Below the pieces are notes generated by a model. The model searched no databases and was not told the DNA's origin. It was given only the letters and a program-made list of their open reading frames with translations. A stretch of DNA of 64,000 bases from Chiridota heheva (lineage: Eukaryota > Echinodermata > Holothuroidea > Apodida > Chiridotidae), in NCBI GenBank assembly GCA_020152595.1, contig JAIGNY010003193.1, forward strand, positions 350,001-414,000, written 5' to 3'. The position numbers and the translations under genes were made by a program. Positions 60,701 to 64,000 of this stretch are shown piece by piece; the first letter of the stretch is position 1, and each line of letters begins with the position of its first letter.

Positions 60701-61519
60701 TTATTTGCCAGTTCTGTGGGCCTCAAAGGGGGGCTTTTTCAAAAACTCCATGTGGCCCAATAAAGACACATGTGCATTGTGTGGGGAGCTGGTAAACCAA
60801 ATGCAACGCAAACCTGGACACGAAGGTAAGGTCCAAAATGTTCTTTGCACTGTGTACAAACATTTGTAATTCTTTTCATTTGAACAAAAATAGGAGCCCT
60901 ATTTTTTTATACTCATTATTTTCTTATCGTGGATCTAACATGTTCCGTGACACCATGTGATGAGAAGTAGTCTTCTCATCAAAGGATTCCAACTCAGTGA
61001 TGCATTTCATCTGGTTTCAAACATTTTAAATGGTTTAATGGTTATTTTTGCTGATGGTTTTTCGATGATGGGTCAATTAGATATTTATTTAGGTAACAAC
61101 TGGTTTTAAATCTTTTAATATCATGTTAACAGTAATAAGCCAATTACTTCTCTATGTTTGGAGGACACTGGCCCATTTTTTTTATCGTTAACCATCTTTT
61201 GTGATTTAAAAACAAATTCACATATGCAAAACCCAGGTACATACATTTATCATGATGAATGCATTTGAGAACACAACTAATGGCAACCAAAGATACTTTC
61301 ATACAGAAATGTGGAATTCTATATTTTTTAATTGTGTCTTTCTGTACAGCGTATTGGTGTGGTAGACACCCTCGCCAAGGACCATTCTTTGGGAATAAGC
61401 CAACCTGTCATGTGTGTAAAAGGCCAATCCAGCTGGGTGCCCCCACACCACTCTATCTGTGTCATTGGTGCCATCCGTCGGCAGGCTTTCCGACTTGCTG
61501 CCGGTTGAAGAACGAGTAG
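29029..61519 (+). CDS. DUF4062-NACHT-like STAND NTPase with N-terminal 14-residue repeats and C-terminal zinc ribbons (14 exons)
   Basis: Fourteen exons join with GT-AG borders and consistent phases: 29029-30747, 35718-35899, 36757-36941, 38508-38739, 39544-39744, 41368-41676, 46906-47008, 50103-50239, 52500-52712, 53579-53790, 54787-54993, 58020-58241, 60643-60825, 61350-61519. The product would be about 1425 residues: disordered region with 35 repeats (about 70-560), DUF4062-like domain (about 614-840, with 'RLFVSSTFNDY', 'CDLRWGVP', 'RYGWIP'), Walker A 'EPGVGKSS' near 925-932, Walker B 'FFIDD' near 1016-1020, winged-helix/helical region, then cysteine pairs at about 1330/1333, 1352/1355, 1389/1392 and 1407/1410. 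STAND proteins of this kind are intracellular signalling or scaffold ATPases; TTC41, NPHP3, TEP1 and NWD1 share the front half. No TPR or WD repeats are seen. Exons 1, 10 and 13 each lack one base, so either the gene is dead or the assembly has indels. An upstream first exon is not excluded. Confidence 0.82.
29235..30704 (+). repeat. 42-bp coding tandem repeat, 35 copies
   Basis: Exactly 35 x 42 bp = 1470 bp with no indel, encoding G-[HL]-[GR]-G-M-[AVT]-[DE]-E-S-V-S-T-K-[TI]. Variation is confined to a few sites (HGG/HRG/LGG, MAD/MVE/MTD, KT/KI), and blocks of variants recur in the same order (for example LGG-HRG-HGG), as expected from unequal exchange of several units at once. Because 42 is a multiple of three, other frames are also open, including 561 codons on the minus strand; those are shadows. 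Confidence 0.97.
32003..32264 (+). repeat. 260-bp dispersed repeat, left copy
   Basis: Shares about 90% identity by eye with the inverse of 36008-36262 over its whole length, including 'GTTGTTCTGCTCCTTAAAGT' at one end and 'GGAACAAATTTTTAAGGAGA' at the other. Exon 2 of the gene lies between the copies. Confidence 0.85.
34160..34460 (+). repeat. CCTCCGCCAAG-family repeat with internal duplication
   Basis: Reads 'CCTCTGCCAAGGAAGTTGGA', a TTTG/TCTG-rich run, and two copies of 'ATCTCAAGAACTGATGATTG' followed by a 'GGATTTGGATTA' block. The shorter relative is at 2970-3060. Confidence 0.6.
35718..35899 (+). CDS. Exon 2: start of DUF4062-like domain
   Basis: Acceptor TTTACTGTAG, donor AAG|GTAGTT. 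Encodes a helical lead-in ('DEIVAESWKVIEEQIK') and 'WRVVRLFVSSTFNDYFSERE', the first strand and helix of DUF4062-type domains (FVSSTF-D---ER). Phase 1 in, phase 0 out. Confidence 0.9.
36008..36262 (-). repeat. 260-bp dispersed repeat, right (inverted) copy
   Basis: Inverse of 32003-32264, with scattered substitutions and small gaps. Lies in intron 2. No coding content; probably a non-autonomous element. Confidence 0.85.
36757..36941 (+). CDS. Exon 3: DUF4062-like domain, middle
   Basis: Acceptor CTTGGCAG, donor AAG|GTTAGT. Encodes 'VFPELRDWCLQRRLHLVECD' and 'LRWGVPKD', the conserved LxxxDLRWGV block, then 'CFEEISRC'. Phase 0 in, phase 2 out. Confidence 0.92.
37055..37375 (-). mobile_element. 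tRNA-derived SINE, minus strand
   Basis: The minus strand from about 37365 reads AGCTCAATTGGTAGAGCTCC (A-box) and then GGTTTGTTTCCC (B-box), as in a tRNA-derived promoter. The other end has two tandem copies of a 'CTACATGCAGTGCA.ACTCAAAGTGCTTTACGATG' type block (about 37094-37173). Intron 3. Confidence 0.65.
37921..38187 (+). mobile_element. MITE-like element, copy C
   Basis: Same family as 10609-10940 and 25261-27123, uninterrupted, about 267 bp: the left end reads TTAATGCACTTACCAGTTTT and the right end GTCACACAATTGACATGTGC. Lies in intron 3. Confidence 0.75.
38508..38739 (+). CDS. Exon 4: DUF4062-like domain, 'RYGWIP' block
   Basis: Acceptor CCCTGCAG. The split Arg codon plus 'YGWIPDKADIPEE' gives the RYGWIP signature of the family; 'SITHMEILLGGLRKQND' is the following helix and 'NALFLFRKEGEWL' the next strand. 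Donor AAG|GTATTT, phase 0 out. Confidence 0.92.
38840..39320 (+). mobile_element. SINE-like composite element
   Basis: The head has 'CAGTGGCTCAGCAG' (A-box-like) and 'GAGTTTGATTCACGG' (B-box-like). The body has the words 'TGCGATGGACGGGTGTCCCA' and 'ATCTGCTTAGTACTGTGGAA', common in SINE bodies of marine animals. The last part is a partial second copy ('CATCTGCTTGCACCACTGAA'). Intron 4. Confidence 0.65.
39544..39744 (+). CDS. Exon 5: end of DUF4062-like domain
   Basis: Acceptor after a T run (TTTTTTTTGAAG). Encodes 'ELKKRLKEIYPNQVFEYSCE' and 'GLDGFAAETLRFFKAAIE', matching the C-terminal strands and final helix of the domain. Donor AAG|GTGTGA, phase 0. Confidence 0.88.
40640..41000 (-). repeat. 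Dispersed pyrimidine-rich repeat, copy 2
   Basis: Same arrangement and closing 'TTGTGGTGCCGTTAAATCTC' as 24800-25200. Intron 5. A 69-codon minus frame here has no recognised domain. Confidence 0.6.
41316..41345. repeat. CAAT microsatellite
   Basis: Seven copies of TCAA/CAAT about 20 bp before the exon 6 acceptor, in the branch-point region. Confidence 0.85.
41368..41676 (+). CDS. Exon 6: linker and Walker A of NACHT-like NTPase
   Basis: Acceptor TCACAGAG; two AG choices exist and only the second keeps phase 0. Begins 'QKNHDLLLEQKGGLVRGRE', the 'F.GRE.E...L' lead typical before a STAND P-loop, then a glutamate-rich insert, and 'PLIAIVAEPGVGKSSLMAKC', a full Walker A with the nucleotide-binding Lys. 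Donor AAG|GTTAGT. Confidence 0.92.
41838..44090. repeat. 28-bp intronic minisatellite, ~80 copies
   Basis: Unit built of CATATATGGTTAGTATGTGC plus TCTAAAAT, with GTTAGT/GTTAAT as the main alternation and a few GTAAGT. Very uniform through most of its length; more degenerate near 43680-44000. Begins 160 bp after the exon 6 donor. Confidence 0.96.
44132..44262. repeat. GGTTGAACTAG array with 21-bp perfect inverted repeat
   Basis: 44132-44152 and 44242-44262 are exact inverses (key word GGTTGAACTAGG), separated by 89 bp of imperfect direct copies. Starts about 40 bp past the end of the 28-bp satellite. Confidence 0.85.
44270..45300. other. Intron 6, unassigned part
   Basis: Holds a C12 run at 44318-44330 and two diverged copies of a 'GTAGCCATA(A/G)GCT' segment (about 44340 and 44699). 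No exon seen. Confidence 0.4.
45311..45430 (+). mobile_element. LINE 3' tail fragment
   Basis: 'AAGTCAACATTGTTAAGGTC' followed by 'TTTACTAACTCTTGGTATCT' aligns with the tail of the LINE fragment at 14955-15080. No coding sequence kept. Confidence 0.5.
45436..45601. mobile_element. MITE-like hairpin
   Basis: Left arm about 45436-45518 and right arm about 45520-45601 are imperfect inverses over some 80 bp: AAGATTAATATTGAGGCAAA against AAGATTAATGTTTTGGCATC at the ends, GAATGACTC against GAATGACCC near the centre. The whole segment would fold on itself. Confidence 0.6.
46205..46583 (+). mobile_element. tRNA-derived SINE with TGTA tail
   Basis: The head has 'GAGATGCCGGGGGTCGCGGG' and the B-box-like GGTTCAAGACTC; the body has 'CCTTCGGAGGCGACGTTAAG'; the tail is TGTATGTATGTATGTA. 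A tRNA-like head plus a short tandem 3' tail is usual for SINEs. The A-box side is degraded. Intron 6. Confidence 0.75.
46906..47008 (+). CDS. Exon 7: NTPase, strand after Walker A
   Basis: Acceptor TGTTTTTCAG, donor ACA|GTAAGT. Encodes 'NVFYHFIGCSASSTSHTNLM' and 'TRLCLALAGSD', the 'hhhHFhG.S..S' strand-helix seen in TTC41/NPHP3/NWD NTPases. Phase 1 out. It follows a 5.2-kb intron filled largely by the 28-bp satellite. Confidence 0.9.
47085..48745. repeat. 23-bp intronic minisatellite, ~70 copies
   Basis: Unit AAAAGTGAAGGGACACTAGA plus CCT, with many one- or two-base variants (GACGCTAGAC, GATGCTAGAC, CTGAAAAG) and some shortened units. More degenerate than the 28-bp array. Begins about 80 bp past exon 7. 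Confidence 0.95.
49046..49175. repeat. 65-bp direct duplication
   Basis: 49046-49110 and 49111-49175 differ at two or three bases; each starts ATCTGGTGGGGGGAAAT and contains a GGGGG/CCCCC hairpin and CAGTGCCGCCACTG. A further partial start lies at 49020. Intron 7. Confidence 0.85.
50103..50239 (+). CDS. Exon 8: Walker B
   Basis: Acceptor TTCTCTTCAG, donor CAG|GTAGGG. Encodes 'EFNLKKVYEDLLKDRVEADD' and 'RTTFFIDDLSQ'; the two Asp after the hydrophobic strand are the Walker B acidic residues that coordinate magnesium and water. Confidence 0.88.
50505..52310 (-). mobile_element. CR1/Rex-like LINE, 5'-truncated, in intron 8
   Basis: The minus strand reads, from right to left: a pre-RT block, 'CNYRPVSLTLVVGKVMESII', 'GFLKGRSCLTNLLEFFE', 'DFAKAFDKVPHKRLL', the catalytic 'FADDT' (51384-51398), and the C-terminal 'HFFSQRLVNNWNALPDYVVD'. 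Many stops and frameshifts. The 3' end is at the left, near 50505, about 265 bp after exon 8. Confidence 0.88.
52500..52712 (+). CDS. Exon 9: NTPase sensor region
   Basis: Acceptor TGTTTTTAG, donor AAG|GTAATG. 'HLEWIPKQGISSKRVTFILS' matches the 'L.WLP......V..I.S' segment that follows Walker B in NACHT-type ATPases; it ends with an arm 'DIIENYFGRFNK'. Phase 0 both sides. Confidence 0.88.
53579..53790 (+). CDS. Exon 10: NTPase helical arm, one-base frameshift
   Basis: Acceptor TATTTCACAG, donor AAG|GTAAAT. Encodes 'ALWLSLACEEIRVFGTFERV' and 'LPSTLDGLL' (P..L..LCEELR.FG is usual here). From about 53737-53740 the sense passes to another frame, reading 'QILCRLVKEDESNYVQK', which restores the expected helix and the phase-0 donor. 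One base is missing, either in the genome or in the assembly. Confidence 0.82.
54787..54993 (+). CDS. Exon 11: winged-helix/helical region
   Basis: Acceptor TTAATTCAG, donor AAG|GTAAGT. 'ALCFLESARGGLREDSLPLL' is the 'L.lle.SR.GL.e.EL..lL' pattern that follows the NTPase core in STAND proteins; then 'LRPFLKVATSYQQLSVFKFF'. Phase 0 both sides. Confidence 0.9.
55075..56785. repeat. 46-bp intronic minisatellite, ~37 copies
   Basis: The unit contains ATTTCTGTGGATATGACTCT and GCTAGCAGCAATTA, then a variable AGCAAGAAGCTCC or TCAAGAACCTTT joint. Two unit types alternate in higher-order blocks. Starts 80 bp after exon 11. Confidence 0.95.
56860..57196 (-). mobile_element. LINE C-terminal fragment
   Basis: The minus frame reads 'LEKSIDKCYTRMLQKIRAHY' and 'HRLGLAGYVACA', resembling the C-terminal region after RT in RTE/jockey-type LINEs (LD-CYTRML... 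RLAGH). Directly right of the 46-bp array. Confidence 0.65.
57206..57770. mobile_element. Long-TIR MITE-like element, copy 1
   Basis: Both ends are inverted copies of one another over 100 bp or more (AAGGATTATTTCAGGGGTCA at the left; the right end reads back AAGGATTAGTTCAGTGGTCA). Interior includes CACAAAATTGCATG. Same family as 60031-60616. Intron 11. Confidence 0.75.
58020..58241 (+). CDS. Exon 12: helical region after the winged helix
   Basis: Acceptor TATTTTCAG, donor AAG|GTAAGC. 'YHARLADLFMMQCPEQRRLV' and 'EAAYHMNAAKQVDRLIKFI' follow the 'H..LA.yF......R...ELP.HL..a' pattern of NACHT-WD/TPR proteins. Confidence 0.9.
58512..59172. repeat. 20-bp intronic minisatellite, 33 copies
   Basis: Unit CATAGGCCTTAACAGGAAGG, held in strict 20-bp register, with few substitutions (CAAAGG, AAAAGG, GAGGGC). 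Intron 12. Confidence 0.97.
60031..60616. mobile_element. Long-TIR MITE-like element, copy 2, next to exon 13
   Basis: Aligns with 57206-57770 (shared 'TTAAGGAGAT', 'ACTAGTTGTGAT', 'CTTCACCATTTTGT', 'TTGAACTAATCCTT'). It ends about 26 bp before the exon 13 acceptor, so it supplies much of the branch-point region. Confidence 0.75.
60643..60825 (+). CDS. Exon 13: first zinc-ribbon-like cysteine cluster, one-base frameshift
   Basis: Acceptor TCATCCACAG, donor GAAG|GTAAGG. Encodes 'QLFICQFCGPQ', then, after a frame change at the G6 run 60728-60733, 'FFKNSMWPNKDTCALCGELV'. The unshifted frame stops at 60793; the shifted one ends in the phase that exon 14 needs. C-x2-C, 18 residues, C-x2-C is a zinc-ribbon arrangement. 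Confidence 0.8.
61350..61519 (+). CDS. Exon 14: second cysteine cluster and stop
   Basis: Acceptor TTTCTGTACAG. The split codon gives Ala, then 'YWCGRHPRQGPFFGNKPTCH' and 'LYLCHWCHPSAGF', with a closing 'CC' and TAG at 61517-61519. C-x2-C, 14 residues, C-x2-C again fits a zinc ribbon; extra Cys/His residues could hold a further metal. Confidence 0.88.
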
Positions 61520-62582
61520 GAGTGCGCCATGCAGTAACAATCTGGAATATTACACTCCTTTCTTGTAATTCCAGTTGCCTTTAAATAATGGATTTTAATC
61601 CATTGTATAAAACTCATAGATTTCATGTCTTTCATATTAGTTTTGTATCCTTCAATGCTGTTGGGAAAAGTGCACTATGATGTCTTTCAAGTTACATATT
61701 TACAATTTACAAATCATTTAGTTATAGTACACATTTTTGATCTTGGAAGCTGAAAACTGATGTTGTAAATCGTTGTTTTGAAGCAAAAAGATTTTGTATG
61801 GAGTAAGATTCAAAGAAGTTAATATATATTATTTTTATATCCATTAAAGGTTGCATATTACCAAGATGCTCTAAAAAGGACTGGGTCTGAGAAGCGACTG
61901 AGTGTATACTTTAATTTATTAACTTAGAAAGTTACAATTGCAAAAAGTCCTGACTTGCTTTCTATAGATATGCAAATATTACATTGCAATTAATCTATGC
62001 AATGATTGTCCTGTTGAATATGCAGAGATTTCATGCAACATAGTAAATATTCTCTTTGATTGCTTACATCTTAAGTCGTTCCCATACATTAGACAGGTGA
62101 CAATCCTAATTACAAGTTTATTTTCATATTCTAATTCTATAGAGGGTTTATATCTCAGGGCATTTGTATGTAATCATGTATTTCCTGTGTAGTATTCGAT
62201 TCAATAAGTGACACTTTGGTTGAATGAACACACAAAGACTTAAGGCTGTTATACACGGTAATCAGACAGGAACAAATATAAGATGCTTTGACTTGTTGCT
62301 TACACACGATAACGTTTGCAATTGAGCATTCTGATGATACTGGAAAATTTGTTAGAAAAGCTGTTTTGTTCAAACTATGGAACTTTAATGGGTCATGATT
62401 TGTCAGATCAGATTGTGTACAGTGTATGACATGTATGACCATGTATGCAATAAGCACAATATAGTATGCATCCATTTGAGTTATTCCAACTTATGGTGGA
62501 AATGTTTGAAGAGGTTACGGATATACCATACACGGTAAAAAATGAACAAATACACATGGAATTTGTTGGAAACTGTGGGTCA
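61520..62582. other. 3' flank of the large gene
   Basis: AT-rich, no further exon recognised. The 106-codon minus frame at 62155-62475 has no motif and no splice support. Confidence 0.4.
61843..61848 (+). promoter_or_regulatory. Possible polyadenylation signal ATTAAA
   Basis: ATTAAA 324 bp after the stop codon. It is a common weaker variant of AATAAA; no direct evidence that it is used. Confidence 0.3.
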
Positions 62583-62590
62583 ATTTAGTG

Positions 62591-63329
62591 CGACGGTCCG
62601 CAAACTAAGCATGAAATTTATCGGTAAATTTGTTATCATTCCGTCAGCAACAATGATTGCCTCACAATCGATCAAATTTTGCTAGACAAACAATGGCAAA
62701 ATTATTAACTTTAAACAAAGACTTATCCATGCGCTGCTGATGTCAGCAATGGTACTCATCAAAGGGTAGCACGCGAAGAGATTAGTAATATTGTCGGGTG
62801 TTTCCGTAGACCGAAAAGATAACATCTGTTTAAACACCAAGTGGGTTACGATCTTCATGCCATTCAGAGTATGATCCAAAAAAAAAAAAAAATAGGCATA
62901 GATTCAATTTTAAAGTGATTTCATTTTGAAACAACAGCTGATTGGTTGATAAAATTTGCAGTGAGAGGAGCATGGGCAGAGTTACGACCTAAAGTCACTG
63001 TTTGTTACATTAACAGTGATGATCATTGACTAAGTTCAACATGGATGACACTCACGTCCCCGGGCTGAGTGTGATTGATTGACACAAAATATCAAACACT
63101 GTATTTTCCATTTTTCATTTACTTTTATTATCAGTTTAATGCAAATATTCAACATATAAAATTTTAAAAAATGGCTGAAATGAATAAATGTACTCATGTT
63201 AAGATCAGCATGTTTTTATGGCATCATCTTTGCAGCAGTGGTTTGATGGGCCAGTGATCAACAGGTGGGTCACAGTGGTGTGCCTGAAATTTTCATTGGG
63301 TCCCTGGCCTAAAAGTTTGCGGACCACTG
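62591..63329. mobile_element. Non-autonomous hAT element
   Basis: The left end CGACGGTCCGCAAACT and the right end (reads back CAGTGGTCCGCAAACT) share 12 consecutive bases. Flanks are ATTTAGTG (62583-62590) and ATTTAGGG (63330-63337), an 8-bp duplication with one mismatch. The CAGTGGTCCGCAAAC terminus is widespread in hAT families. No transposase; length 739 bp. Confidence 0.75.
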
Positions 63330-63856
63330 ATTTAGGGAGTATATTGTTGAGTTAGACTTTCATAAAATACACTAACAGGTGAATTATTTACAGGCGTACG
63401 GTAATTTTGACGCGTCAGCCATGCAGTTACGAAGTGAACATGGAAAACTCCTCTGTACTAAAGAATGGTAGGAAGAACACTGTAGGAATAAGGAATATAA
63501 AGTTTTAAACAAGCTTCCCTACCTAGGACTTTCATGCCATGCAGTCTGCAAGGAGGCATGTAGTGTAATGGTGACATTTCATTTTATTTCATTTGCTTGA
63601 TTTGGCTTCAAAACACTAATGAAATTATGTCTCTCTGTGAATTGGACATGTACAGTATGTGATATGCAATTATAAATTAAAGGCTTTGAAGAAGAACTCC
63701 TAGTCATACAGAAACTGGATTTTTCAATTTCAAGGCTTTTTATTGCAAGTAGCATGCAGTTGGCATAACTTTGATATTCATGATATGCGACGTCTGCATT
63801 TAACGTACACAAATGAGCACTAAAGAGGTCTGGAATTTTCCATTTTTCTGACTTAC

Positions 63857-63971
63857 CAGACAAAAGGAGAAGCAGAAAATGCTTATTTGGGGTAGAAATT
63901 CTATTTTTGAAATCTGTGTTGTGATTTTTGGTTCCGATCGATGCGATAGCATCAGGAACCTGTGCAGTCAT
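63857..63971 (-). CDS. Possible first coding exon of a minus-strand gene
   Basis: From an ATG at 63969-63971 the minus strand reads 'MTAQVPDAIASIGTKNHNTD' and on to a perfect donor G|GTAAGT at 63851-63856. The peptide is not low-complexity, and the frame beyond the donor looks random. The next exon is not found in the 2.3 kb before the large gene ends, so support is thin. Function unknown. Confidence 0.3.
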
Positions 63972-64000
63972 GATGGTGTGTGTGTGTGTATGTAAGGGTG

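Noticed and set aside
63579-63850. Full 130-codon minus frame as a single-exon gene
   Set aside because: Beyond the GTAAGT at 63851-63856 the peptide lacks coding character; only the first part is kept as a tentative exon.

Overview
The window is eukaryotic, most likely from a marine invertebrate deuterostome such as an echinoderm. The grounds are AT-rich DNA with small exons and long GT-AG introns, the scattered TAGGCCTA-type words common in such genomes, a non-LTR retrotransposon carrying an N-terminal 2A-like peptide (a trait described in sea urchin CR1-like elements), tRNA-derived SINEs and hAT elements. No species can be named from the sequence alone.

Layout. 1-2170: 5' half of an APE-type LINE on the minus strand, with signal-peptide-like and 2A-like motifs, broken by frameshifts. 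2.4-2.7 kb: TA microsatellite. 5172-8759: a complete hAT element with an exact 8-bp target duplication and a decayed transposase. 10.6-10.9 kb: a MITE-like element. 13.7-15.1 kb: LINE fragments in both orientations. 16.3-20.0 kb: a 3.7-kb CpG-rich satellite with a core of about 19 bp. 20-25 kb: mostly unassigned DNA with a THAP-domain remnant. 25.3-27.1 kb: a MITE copy split by an RTE-like LINE that has a 13-bp target duplication. 27.8-28.6 kb: a minisatellite whose units carry the CACGTG E-box.

29.0-61.5 kb: one plus-strand gene in which I can follow 14 coding exons with matching splice phases. It would encode about 1425 residues: a low-complexity N-terminus with 35 tandem copies of a 14-residue repeat, a DUF4062-type domain, a NACHT/STAND-like P-loop NTPase with Walker A and B, a helical region, and a cysteine-rich C-terminus resembling two zinc ribbons. 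The front half resembles the TTC41/NPHP3/TEP1/NWD1 group, but the recognisable tail is zinc-binding rather than TPR or WD. Three exons each need one base put back to stay in frame, so the locus is either a young pseudogene or carries assembly indels.

The introns are full of mobile and tandem DNA: minisatellites of 28, 23, 46 and 20 bp, three SINE-like elements, LINE pieces, two MITE families and a 260-bp inverted pair. 61.5-64 kb: 3' flank, a short non-autonomous hAT element, and a possible first coding exon of a minus-strand gene at the right edge.
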